This document shows, piece by piece, positions 33,897 to 42,539 of a DNA stretch of 64,000 nucleotides (position 1 is the stretch's first letter; every line of letters starts with the position of its first letter). The stretch is from the NCBI GenBank assembly GCA_964561105.1, contig CAZLOH010000016.1, positions 1 to 64,000 on the forward strand, given 5' to 3'. Below the pieces are notes generated by a model that saw nothing but the letters and a program-made list of their open reading frames with translations, was not told where the DNA came from and did not search any database. The position numbers and the translations under genes were made by a program. This DNA comes from JADLHS01 sp964561105 (lineage in GTDB: Bacteria > Verrucomicrobiota > Verrucomicrobiia > Limisphaerales > JADLHS01).

Positions 33897-35819
33897 TCAG
33901 GCTTTGGAGTTGCCAGTGGCGGGCGACGCCGTTTTTCCGGCCGGCGCTTCCGTTGGCCCGGCGTCGCGATCATTCCGGTGGGCGTCCACTCCGTCGGGCA
34001 GCCGCAGGAGCACCGGCTCGCCCTCCTGCAACCCGCTTTTCACCTGGATGAATTCATCGGTGAACTCACCCACCTCGATCGCGCGGCGTTCCGGTTGGAA
34101 ACCGCCGGCCACAAAGCAGAATTGCTTTCCGTTGTCGGGCACGACTGCCTGGACCGGGATATACACCACGTCCTCGAGCCGGTTGACGAGGATTTCCACC
34201 TTGGCGCTCATGCCGGGTTTGACCCAGTCGTGCGTCCCGTCAATGGTGACGGTGGTGAGATAAACCTTGAGGTCGGGGCTCATCCAGCGGTTTTGGGAAT
34301 CCGGCAACACGCCGACCTTGGTGATTTCGCCGGTGAGAATTTCGTCCGGAAAGGCATCCACCGTGATGCGCGCCTTCAGACCTTTCTTGATCTTCTTGAT
34401 GTAGCTCTCGTGGATTTTGACGTTCACCGACATGCGGGTCAGGTCGGGGATGGTGATGATGGCCTGGCGCTCCCGCACGGTGGCGCCTTCGCGAATCGGC
34501 TCCTCGTTGCCATAATAAATCCGCTGGTCGCCGCCCCCGCCGTAAACCACCAGCCCGGGTTTCTTGGCCAGCAGTACGCATTTTTTGAGCTGCTCGGCTA
34601 AGTCCTTGCGCTGGCTGAGTTGCACGTCGTACTGGCCCTGGGCGGAATTCAACCGCGCGCGCGTCTGGGCCAGCCGCGCGATCGCCACATGCCGCGCCTT
34701 GTCCTCCTCGCGCACGGCGTCGGTGTATTTGGAGAGCCATTCCTCGGCGGTCTTGGGAAACTCATATTTCAAGAACAACTCCTGGGCGGTCTCGGCCGTC
34801 TGCACCTTGAGCCGGCTGCTTTCATACGCGATCTCGTCACTCACCTGCTCGGTTCGCGGCACAAACCCCCGCTCGAACAGGCGGCGCGTCCCGTCCAGCT
34901 TGGTCTTCGCCTGTTCCAATTCCTTTTTGGCCACCTGCAAATCATCCTCGAACTTGCGCAATTTCTGTTTCGCTTCGCCGTCCCCCAACCGGTCAATGTT
35001 GGCGTACTGCGAGAAATCCATCTGCACCCGGGGTGCCGGCGCGGGCGGAGGCGCGTCCGGCGGCGCGGCGGTGGTTTTCCCGACTGGAGCGGGCGGAGAC
35101 GGTGGCGGCGTTCCGGCGGACGGCACGTCGGTGGTCGCAGTCAACAAGGGTGCGGTGATGGGGCGGACATTCTCGCTGGACGGCGTCACCGGCGAACTTC
35201 CCTTTTCCGTGGGCGACGCATCCACCGGTGGCGGTTCCGCGAGGTCGTTGGTGCCGGCGGCCGGCAACGGGTCCAGCCGGAGTCGGCCGATGATCTCCGG
35301 CGTGACGGTGTCGCCCAGGAACTTGTCGAAGTCCATGCGCGCGAAACGGGTCTTCTGCTCGGCGGCCTTGATGTCGCTGTCGTTCTGGCCCAGTTGAATT
35401 TCGTAGTTCTGCTGGGCATCGGTCAAACTCGCCGCGGCCGACTGGTATTGAATCTCCTGTTGCACGATTTCCTTCTGCAACTCCGAAGAATCCAGTTCAC
35501 ACAAAACCTTGTTTGTGCGGACGTCCTCCTCGGTCACCAGGTAGCCCTCTTCGACGATCCGGAGGATTTTCGTTCCGTTGTAACCGACCCGGACTTCGCA
35601 TTTGATTTCCTGCGATTCGAGCGCCTGCAAACTGCCGCCTTCGAGGACCGTGATCGCCAACGGACCACGCCGCGCCACAAACGTCAAGGCCGGACCACTG
35701 GATCGGCGATCGCTGCGCCACCACCACGCGCCGAGCGCGGCCAGCGCCAGCACCGTCAGCACCCACGGCCAGCGTCGCCGCCGCCGGCGAACGGGGATGG
35801 AATCATCGAGCGTTGGCAT
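33897..35819 (-). CDS. MacA/HlyD-type periplasmic adaptor with proline-rich insert
   Basis: The product has 640 residues, longer than normal adaptors (about 370-400). Residues 17-34 are a membrane anchor. The lipoyl half ('CEVRVGYNGTKILRIVEEGYLVTEEDV') and beta-barrel parts ('MSVNVKIHESYIKKIKKGLKARITVDAFPDEILTGEITKVGVL', 'KPGMSAKVEILVNRLEDVVYIPVQAVV') are present. The helical hairpin is interrupted at about 188-270 by a Pro/Ala/Thr-rich segment of low complexity. Its start overlaps the end of the TolC-like gene. It links the MacB-like pump to the outer-membrane channel. Confidence 0.9.
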   Translation of the reverse strand: MPTLDDSIPVRRRRRRWPWVLTVLALAALGAWWWRSDRRSSGPALTFVARRGPLAITVLEGGSLQALESQEIKCEVRVGYNGTKILRIVEEGYLVTEEDVRTNKVLCELDSSELQKEIVQQEIQYQSAAASLTDAQQNYEIQLGQNDSDIKAAEQKTRFARMDFDKFLGDTVTPEIIGRLRLDPLPAAGTNDLAEPPPVDASPTEKGSSPVTPSSENVRPITAPLLTATTDVPSAGTPPPSPPAPVGKTTAAPPDAPPPAPAPRVQMDFSQYANIDRLGDGEAKQKLRKFEDDLQVAKKELEQAKTKLDGTRRLFERGFVPRTEQVSDEIAYESSRLKVQTAETAQELFLKYEFPKTAEEWLSKYTDAVREEDKARHVAIARLAQTRARLNSAQGQYDVQLSQRKDLAEQLKKCVLLAKKPGLVVYGGGGDQRIYYGNEEPIREGATVRERQAIITIPDLTRMSVNVKIHESYIKKIKKGLKARITVDAFPDEILTGEITKVGVLPDSQNRWMSPDLKVYLTTVTIDGTHDWVKPGMSAKVEILVNRLEDVVYIPVQAVVPDNGKQFCFVAGGFQPERRAIEVGEFTDEFIQVKSGLQEGEPVLLRLPDGVDAHRNDRDAGPTEAPAGKTASPATGNSKA

Positions 35820-37503
35820 GTTGTCCTTCCTCCCATTGACCGTTGTCCTTGATGTACAGAATGCCCATGTTGTTCCAGAACTGGAGCCGGGCAATCGTGT
35901 GGGTCACCAGCGCCTGGGTGCGCTGGTTCTTGGAATCATTCAGCGAGTTCTGCGCGTCCACCTGGTCCTGCGCCTTGGCGCGGCCGAGATCCGCCAGGAG
36001 ATTTTGCTCTTCAACCCGGCGCTCGGCGAGTTTCACGCCAATCTCGCTGATCTCGTAATTGCGCTTGGCCTGATCGAGCGTGCGCCAACTGTTCCGCACC
36101 TCCAGTTTGATTTCGTCCTCCCGCTGCACGATCTCCCGGCTCGCGCGATCCTGATTGATGAGCGACGTGCGATAGGCATCGCGCTCGGCCTGGCGATCCA
36201 GGCCGGGATCCACCACCAAGCCGGCGTCCCAGCGGTAGCGTTGCAAATCGGGGAAACTGAAATTGAGGTTGGGATTGCTGTAGGGGCTGATGTTGGCGGT
36301 CAGGTCCACGCGCGGTTTGAGGAGGTTGGCGGCCACGGCCACCTGCCGGACGGTGTCGGCGTACTGGTCCTGGGTATTCAGGTAATCCAAGCGTGCCTTC
36401 AGGGCGACCTGGATGGAATCGTCCACGCTGATTTCCGGATGCCGGATTTGCAACGCGCGCAAATCATCCTCGGCGAGGGCGATCTGGGTATCCACCGACA
36501 GGCCCAGTTGAATCTTGAAGCTGTCGAGCGCCTGCTGGTAACTGCTCACGGTATTGATCCAGGTGCTCTCGGCCGATAGTTCCTGTTGTTCGAGCCGGCC
36601 CAGATCCGCCGTTGTCACCCGCCCCTCCTGGGCTAGCGCCCGCGTGCGCTCGGCGTTGATCCGGGAACTCTGCAAGGTCAGGTAATTGTTCTTGGCCGCG
36701 TCGCGCAGACCCAGCACGCCGTAGTAGGCGGTGGCAATCTGTACGCTGAAGTCTTTGCGATAGCGCGTGAAATCCCGCAGATCGTACAGCAACTGGCGCT
36801 CGGCCTGAATCAGCGCCTCCGCCTCCGCCTTGAACCCGGCATCCCGCAACATCGGCCGGAAGAATGTGGCGCTGAGTTGCGATGAGGTGGTGAGGCGCGG
36901 ATCCCCCGTCACGAAGCGGATGGCGTCCGCCGTGAACGCAGCGGTAATCCGCCCCACATCCCGAATGAGCCAACTGGCGCCGATCGTCCCGCCGGCGGTG
37001 ACCTTGGCCTGTTCGGCGTACTCGTCCTCCAGTCCCGGGGTGCCGGTGAGTTCTTCCAGGTCGCTCTGTTGCACGGCGTAGTCCACGTTGGCTTCCGAAT
37101 TGAAGAGCGGGGTAAACTGATGCCGGGCCAGGGTAAGCGTGAGGCCGGAGAGGAAAAGCTGCTCCTTGCGCGCTTGATAGCTCCGGCTGTATTTGACCGC
37201 CAGATTCAGAGCCTCCTCCAGATTCACCACGCGCGCACCGGCCTCCCGTCCGCCGTCCGGCCCGAGAAAATCCGGTTTCTCTGCGCTTACCGGCAGGCCG
37301 TCGAGCGACAGGGTGTTGGTCTGCTCGATGGTGAAATGCGGGTCCATGTCCGGCACCAGGTGCGCCTTGGCCTGGATCACGCCGTAGGCCGAACGGTCGG
37401 CGGAGCGGCGATAATAGTTCGTGCTGCAGCCGGCGAGTGCGAGCAGTAACCACAGCCCGACCCGGCGACCTGAACGCGCCAGCCAATTTGCCAATGGGGA
37501 CAT
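35803..37503 (-). CDS. TolC-family outer-membrane efflux lipoprotein
   Basis: The product has 566 residues. The lipobox 'LLLALAGC' (Cys near 26) follows a basic N-terminus. The paired helical/beta repeats of outer-membrane efflux proteins are visible ('NLEEALNLAVKYSRSYQARKEQLFLSGLTLTLARHQFTPLF', and the second repeat 'DSIQVALKARLDYLNTQDQYADTVRQVAVAANLLKPRVDLTANI'). It would form the exit duct of the pump encoded downstream. It is the first gene of the operon TolC-adaptor-ATPase-permease; the adaptor start overlaps its end by 17 bp. Confidence 0.92.
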   Translation of the reverse strand: MSPLANWLARSGRRVGLWLLLALAGCSTNYYRRSADRSAYGVIQAKAHLVPDMDPHFTIEQTNTLSLDGLPVSAEKPDFLGPDGGREAGARVVNLEEALNLAVKYSRSYQARKEQLFLSGLTLTLARHQFTPLFNSEANVDYAVQQSDLEELTGTPGLEDEYAEQAKVTAGGTIGASWLIRDVGRITAAFTADAIRFVTGDPRLTTSSQLSATFFRPMLRDAGFKAEAEALIQAERQLLYDLRDFTRYRKDFSVQIATAYYGVLGLRDAAKNNYLTLQSSRINAERTRALAQEGRVTTADLGRLEQQELSAESTWINTVSSYQQALDSFKIQLGLSVDTQIALAEDDLRALQIRHPEISVDDSIQVALKARLDYLNTQDQYADTVRQVAVAANLLKPRVDLTANISPYSNPNLNFSFPDLQRYRWDAGLVVDPGLDRQAERDAYRTSLINQDRASREIVQREDEIKLEVRNSWRTLDQAKRNYEISEIGVKLAERRVEEQNLLADLGRAKAQDQVDAQNSLNDSKNQRTQALVTHTIARLQFWNNMGILYIKDNGQWEEGQHANAR

Positions 37504-37774
37504 TGTGATAATGGACTCCGACGACAGGCCCGGCGTTCATTCCCGGACGCCCAATCCCGCCGGCCCTCGGATTAAACTCCGCCCCGGATCAATGGTTGCG
37601 CGCCCACGCCCCGTGCCCACCGGGTTCTGATTCGACATCACTCGCCTCAAGAGGTCACGCAAAAAGTCGGGCGATTTTACCCATCGGTCAGGCGCGGCCA
37701 GGTTCTTTCCCGCACCGCTCGTGTCGTCAAAACCCGTCGTGGCGCGAGGCTGGGAGTTGTGGGAAACTGGCGCG

Positions 37775-40099
37775 ATGTTTAAGCAATCATTGTGCTGGGG
37801 CCGCCACCATCGGTTGATCCTGTTGCTGCTGGCGGCGGGTGCCACGCAGCTTGCGGCTCAGGCCGACCAGTCCATCTACTCGAATTCGCTGCAGAATGGC
37901 TGGGAGGATTGGAGTTGGAACGCCACGCGCGACTTCAATGGCAGCAACCCGGTTCATGCCGGCACCAAAGCCATCAGCGTGAGCCTCACGGCCTGGGGCG
38001 CGTTGTCCCTGCACCACGCCGACATGGACAACAGCGCTTTTGCCGATCTGTCCTTCTGGATTCACGGCGGAGCAGCGGGCGGACAACAACTCAGACTGTA
38101 TGCGGAGTTGGGAACCGTTGCCCAACCCGCCGTCAATCTGCCCACGTTGCCGGCGAATACCTGGCAGCAAATCACGCTGCCGTTGGCGGCGCTCGGTGTG
38201 GCCAACCAGCCGAACTTCGCGCGTTTCTCCATCCAGGACACCAGCGGCGCGGGCGCGGCAACTTTTTATCTGGATGACCTCACGTTGCTCGCCGCCACCA
38301 ACGCGCCTCCCGGCAGCAATGCACCCGTCGTCATCAATGTGGATGCCGCCCGAGACCAACATCCCATCAGCCCGTTGATTTATGGCGTCGCATTTGCCTC
38401 CGCCAGCCAGCTCAACGAATTGAACGCGCCGCTCAACCGGTCCGGCGGCAATGCCGAATCCCGCTACAACTGGCAGCTCAACGCGCACAATCATGCGGCG
38501 GACTGGTATTTCGAGAGTCTGGCCGATGACTCCGCCACCGCCGGCGCGGCCACGGATGATCACATCGCCCAAAGCAGGAACGGCGGCGCGAGCGCGATGG
38601 TCACGGTGCCGATGATTGGTTGGGTGCCCAAACTCGGTCCGGGACGGCAGCGGCTCGCGAGTTTCTCCATCGCCAAATACGGGCCGCAGGCCGACAACGA
38701 CTGGCAATGGTTTCCCGACGCCGGCAATGGCATCACCAATGGCACGTCCACGCCGATCACAGGGAATGATCCGAACGATGCCAATTTTCCAACCAACTCC
38801 GCGTTTCAACAGGCGTGGATCCGTCACCTGACCAACACCTGGGGACTGGCGACCAACGGCGGCGTGCGCTTCTACTGCATGGACAACGAACACGCCCTCT
38901 GGCACGAGACGCATCGTGACGTGCATCCGGCCGGCGCGACGATGGCGGAGATTCGCGACAAACTTCTGGACTACGGCGCCAAGGTCAAGGCGGTGGATCC
39001 CAGCGCGCTGCTCGCGGCGCCGGAGGAATGGGGCTGGCTCGGCTACCTTTACAGCGGGGCCGACGAGCAGTGAACCGCCGCGCACAATGATTACAACTCC
39101 GCGCACTTTCCAGATCGCAACGCCCACGGCGGGATGGATTACGGGCCGTGGTTGTTGAATCAGATGCGTCAGTATGAACTAACCAATGGCGTGCGCCTGC
39201 TGGACGTGTTCACGTATCACATCTATCCACAAGGGGCGAATCAGTTCAGCGATGACGTCGCCACCGCCACCCAGCTTGGCCGCAACCGCTCCACCCGGGC
39301 GCTCTGGGATCCCGGCTACGTGGACCAATCCTGGATCGGCAGCGTGATCAAACTCATTCCCCGCATGAGAGACTGGGTCGCCGCCTACTATCCCGGCACC
39401 CGGATCGGCATCACGGAATACAACTGGGGCGCGGAGAATCACATCAACGGCGCCATGGCGCAGGCGGATTTGCTCGGCATCTTCGGGCGCGAAGGGCTTG
39501 ACCTCGCCACGCGCTGGACCACGCCCGCTTCCAGCACGCCGACGTTCAAGGCGATGAAGTTGTATCGCAACTACGACGGCAATAAATCCACCTTCGGCGA
39601 CATCAGCATTTCCGCCACCGGCCCGAACCCGGACACGCTCTCCGCGTTTGCCGCGCTCCGGTCCAGCGACGGCGCGCTGACCCTCATGGCGATCAACAAG
39701 CAACTCGCGAGCAACGCGCCGGTCAACTTCACACTCACGAACTTTGTGGCGGCGGGCGCGGCCCAGATCTGGCAATTGACTTCCACCAACACGATCACCC
39801 GGCTGGCCGACCTCGCTTTCACCGGCAACACCTTCGGCACCACGCTGCCGGCTCAGAGCGTTACGCTCTTTGTGATTCCCGGAGGCGCGGCGCCCAGGCT
39901 GCGGAATGCCACGCTGGTTTCGCCGGGTTCGTTTGGTTTCTGGCTGGACGGCCAGGCGGGTGCGCGTTACGCGCTGGAAGGGAGCAGCAACCTTGTGGAT
40001 TGGGTCTCGCTGCAAACCAATCAACTTTCAGCAAGCACGCAGCAAATCACGCTCCCCACCACCTCGCTCCACTTCTTCCGGGCGCGGTGGGTGCGTTGA
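37775..40099 (+). pseudogene. GH44-like glycosidase interrupted by an in-frame TGA
   Basis: One frame of 775 codons has a single TGA at 39071-39073 (codon 433). Signal peptide about 1-30; a carbohydrate-binding-like beta domain (about 35-190); then the GH44-type barrel: 'HPISPLIYGVAFASASQLNELNAPLNRSGGNAESRYNW', acid/base 'CMDNEHALWHETHRD' (E372) and, after the TGA, nucleophile 'GITEYNWG' (E548). Without read-through the first part lacks the nucleophile. The context 'GADEQ*TAAHNDYNSAHFPDRN' favours a Trp (TGG) to TGA change. An IS66-type element lies directly on its stop codon. Sequencing error is possible. Confidence 0.85.
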
Positions 40100-40325
40100 T
40101 TGAATGTAAGCGGTGATTTGGCGACTGCCTGTTCTGGCGAGAGGAGCGTGATAGGCTGACGGGTTTGCGCGGGGCCGATGGCGATTCAGGCAACGTGGCG
40201 GAGAGATCGTTTGTGGGCCTGCTTCCAGTTGTGCGGGGTCAACTGGCTCAGGTCAGCCTGGTTGGTCATCCGGGCCAGCCGCTCCCGCGAGTTCCCCGGG
40301 GTGCGCTTTTGATCACAAGATCGGC

Positions 40326-40700
40326 ATGGAAGCCTTGAAACACTTTTGCTGCTACGTGCGGCACACGGCCAAGGGTGGCCCGGGCCGCAAGCTGGTGTTC
40401 ATCGCCGAGCTTTGGAACTTTTGCACGGAAGATTCCATCCCCGCTGAACTGGCCATGCTCGCTCAGGACGGTCGCAGCGACGGCGTGGAATTCGTGTTCG
40501 ATACGCAACGGCCGGAAAAGCTCAACCCGTCCGTGATCGGCGCGGTCACGGAGATTGTCTGCTTCCGATCGGATGAACGCCAGGCCTTGCGCTCGGTGGC
40601 CGCGATGGGTCACAACCCTGACGACGTGCGGGCGCAACCGTTCGGGAGTTTCATCAGCCGCGACTTGAAGGGCGGGGAACTGCGGGGACGGGTGTTTTAA
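40326..40700 (+). pseudogene. C-terminal fragment of a HerA/Zot-like P-loop ATPase
   Basis: The 124-residue frame has 'KLVFIAELWNFCTEDSIPAELAMLAQDGRSDGVEFVFDTQRPEKLNPSVIGAVTEIVCFR', which resembles the Walker B half and sensor region ('DTQRP') of DNA-packaging or conjugation ATPases. The Walker A half is missing and the Walker B acid is altered (IAEL for IDEL). It ends with 'FISRDLKGGELRGRVF'. It is probably a phage- or plasmid-derived remnant inside the IS66-type element. A minus-strand frame ending at 40186 ('QLTPHNWKQAHKRSLRHVA') lies just upstream and is not recognised. Confidence 0.6.
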
Positions 40701-41155
40701 GATTTTAGCCGCTTCATTTGCTCAAAGTCCTTTGACGCCGATTCGGGAAAAAGTTTAAGGCCCAAACAGAGAGCCAGAGCACGCGGCCCGCTGTCCCGGT
40801 CGAACGAAGCAAAGACTTCGCAGCCCAACGCCAAGGCCCAACCGACATGGAGCGTATCCGCCGAGTCCACCCAAAGCCGGTCATGGAACTGCCGGGCGAT
40901 TTTGAGGGCTTGAGCAATCGCCGCGTCCCAACCCGCATTGAGCTTGAGCTTTTCCGCTTCCAAACGGTCAAGCCGGTCGAAATGTTCCGCGTCCGCGTTC
41001 TGCGCGATTAACGCCTTGCGCGTTTCGTAATCCGTAAGGGAGGAAAGGTAGAACAGTTCCTTGCGGGCCAAAAGCCGAGCGGCCATTTCGGTTTGGTTCT
41101 CATGGAGCACATGCGCCACGGAAGCAAAGGCCACATTCGCGTCCAGATAAATCAT
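40697..41155 (-). CDS. PIN-domain toxin-like ribonuclease (VapC type)
   Basis: The product has 152 residues. PIN-type acidic residues are visible: D5 in 'MIYLDANV', then an acidic residue in 'SSLTDYETRKAL', and the late pair in 'WVDSADTLHVGWALALGCEVFASFDRDSG'. It would cleave RNA. It overlaps its partner's stop by 4 bp (ATGA), the usual antitoxin-first order. It is located within the IS66-type element. Confidence 0.85.
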   Translation of the reverse strand: MIYLDANVAFASVAHVLHENQTEMAARLLARKELFYLSSLTDYETRKALIAQNADAEHFDRLDRLEAEKLKLNAGWDAAIAQALKIARQFHDRLWVDSADTLHVGWALALGCEVFASFDRDSGPRALALCLGLKLFPESASKDFEQMKRLKS

Positions 41156-41385
41156 AGCTCCGGGGCGCGATGGATGTTGGCGGGCTTCAGCGTCCGCGAT
41201 TTCCGAACTGCCGCAAAATGGCTTTCCAGATCAAACCGGGCGGACACCGCATCGTCCGGGTGAACAATGACGGCTTCCGGCTCGCCGTGATTCTCCACCA
41301 GGAAGCCTTTGCCGGGGCTAAGACTGGCGGAAATGGTTTTCCAGTGTCGCACTTCCGAACTGGTTATCCGTTCCAAAGTTTTCAT
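41152..41385 (-). CDS. Antitoxin paired with PIN-domain toxin
   Basis: The product has 77 residues (MKTLERITSSEVRHWKTISA and on, with 'GKGFLVENHGEPEAVIVHP'). This beta-alpha pattern resembles Phd/YefM-type antitoxins: N-terminal DNA-binding half with 'NHGEPEAVI', C-terminal tail for toxin binding. It precedes and overlaps the toxin gene. The pair probably autoregulates from a promoter in 41386-41440. Confidence 0.78.
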   Translation of the reverse strand: MKTLERITSSEVRHWKTISASLSPGKGFLVENHGEPEAVIVHPDDAVSARFDLESHFAAVRKSRTLKPANIHRAPEL

Positions 41386-41439
41386 AAATTAAGAATAATG
41401 TTATTTTCGTGCGTTTCAACCTCCAAACGAACACCAGCG

Positions 41440-41600
41440 AGCGGACGCGGACACCGCTCCCAGTACCCACAAAACCGACAAAACCGGCTCCCGATGGACA
41501 CCAAGGCGGACAAGATCGGGGGGAGCGGACGGACAAAACCGCCTTCCCGCTGTCCGTTCCAAGCTCAAAACGGGGCGGACAACGGACACCTGGGCGGACA
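41440..41600. repeat. Cluster of GCGGACA/ACGGACA motifs
   Basis: Within 160 bp the 6-mer CGGACA occurs about six times in the same orientation (in GCGGACAC, GCGGACAA, ACGGACAA and ACGGACAC contexts), with TGTCCG once inverted. It lies between the antitoxin start and the frameshifted helix-turn-helix gene. It could be a set of protein-binding iterons of a former plasmid or phage, or a degenerate coding repeat. Confidence 0.45.
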
Positions 41601-41601
41601 A

Positions 41602-41840
41602 TCAGGCGGACGCGCCATCCTCGCCCTTGCACCAGGCGAATTGTCCCGCCGTCCACTTTGGTCGTCCGGCGTCATAAACGGGCCGTGGGAAGTCAGGACG
41701 GGCCAAACGGCGCGTGATGGTGCGCTCAGAGACTCCGAGAGCAGCCGGGCGACGTCTTTGCGGTGTGGCAGGGGCGCAGATTCAATCAGGGAGCGGAGGG
41801 AGCGGAGTTCGGCGGCCAGCGATTCGAGCGAGGGCGGCAT
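41602..41840 (-). pseudogene. Frameshifted AlpA/excisionase-type helix-turn-helix gene
   Basis: From ATG 41840 the frame gives 'LAAELRSLRSLIESAPLPHRKDVARLL'. If a CT is removed from the CTCTC run (about 41737-41742), translation continues 'GVSERTITRRLARPDFPRPV' and 'WTAGQFAWCKGEDGASA' to TGA at 41602-41604. The joined product is a short DNA-binding protein of the excisionase/MerR-like type. The dinucleotide run suggests slippage as the cause. It is likely a regulator of an integrated element. Confidence 0.65.
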
Positions 41841-41936
41841 GGTGTTGGATTTCCTTTGGGCCACGGGCGCAACTTTTGGAAAGGAAACGGCCAGCCGAAG
41901 ACGGGCCGCTCCCCTCCCGTTCGTTGCGGCGTGACT

Positions 41937-42158
41937 TTACGAGGTAGTTGTGGGCGCAGCGAGTTCGACTTGGACGAAGGTGGGCGTCGGTTTGCGTCTG
42001 CCATGCTGCCGCCGCCGGCCGCAAAAAGGTGGTGTAGCGGAGGTCGTGTTGGCGGGCGAAGGCGGCGGGAGGCCGCTGCGATCAAATGTCGCCAGCAATT
42101 GAGCGCGCTCGGCAACGGTGGTGTGCCGGGGTCGGTGGGAACGAGTCGATGTTTTCAT
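41937..42158 (-). pseudogene. IS66 accessory TnpA-like gene remnant
   Basis: The frame starts MKTSTRSHRPRHTTVAERAQ then 'LLATFDRSGL', typical of IS66 TnpA (helix-turn-helix) proteins. After 'SGL' the expected 'AAFARQHDLRYTTF' is in a neighbouring frame, and the first frame resumes at 'QHGRRKPTPTFVQVEL'. Two compensating frameshifts therefore garble the recognition helix. It sits 32 bp inside the right terminal repeat, in the right place and orientation for tnpA. Confidence 0.7.
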
Positions 42159-42287
42159 TGCCCACGTTTATCAGGCCCCGCCGCTGCTCAACAGACACTC
42201 GCTAAATCACTGCTTCCGATTGAACAGCCGTCCGTCATTCGCCGACCGGGGACTTTACAATCTGCCGTCGTCCGTTAAACAGCAGGC

Positions 42288-42485
42288 ATGAATTTCGAGA
42301 ATCCCTTCCTGCTCGTCCTGCTGGGCGTGGGCGTGGCCGGGGTGTTTTATTGGTGGGCGACGCATTACTTCTCAGCCGAAGCGAAACAGGAACGGCGGCG
42401 GCGACGCAACAACGCACGCGTCACCAGCACTGCCCGGCGTCCGTCGGTCAAGTTCAGCGTGCGCACGCCAAAGCGGAAGAAGTGA
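42288..42485 (+). CDS. Small membrane protein with basic tail
   Basis: The product has 65 residues. One hydrophobic helix (about 6-24: 'PFLLVLLGVGVAGVFYWWAT') is followed by a strongly basic tail (RRRRRNNARV, TPKRKK). No family is recognised. It lies outside the right end of the IS66-type element and convergent to the second pump operon. The composition suggests a real membrane peptide, but the evidence is limited. Confidence 0.55.
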   Translation: MNFENPFLLVLLGVGVAGVFYWWATHYFSAEAKQERRRRRNNARVTSTARRPSVKFSVRTPKRKK

Positions 42486-42539
42486 TCCGAAACGCGCCGG
42501 GGCGGGGGCAACCCAGCTCGCGCGTCCCGGCCACCAGCC

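Larger units (their letters stand above)
40106..42217. mobile_element. Decayed IS66-type insertion element
   Basis: The left end GTAAGCGGTGATTTGGCGAC (from 40106) is matched by the right end, read inward from 42217, over 28 bp with 5 mismatches (40106-40133, 42190-42217). The flanks are GATTGAAT (40098-40105) and GATTGAAC (42218-42225), an 8-bp target duplication with one mismatch; 8 bp is the IS66 size. GTAAGCG termini are also IS66-like. Only a broken tnpA remains at the right; the interior holds an ATPase fragment, a toxin-antitoxin pair and a frameshifted helix-turn-helix gene, so the tnpB/tnpC region was replaced. The left target copy includes part of the GH44-like stop codon. Confidence 0.8.

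Noticed and set aside
39071..39073. TGA as selenocysteine in the GH44-like gene
   Set aside because: The position is expected to be Trp or neutral, not a redox Cys; no SECIS-like hairpin or selenoprotein gene was recognised.
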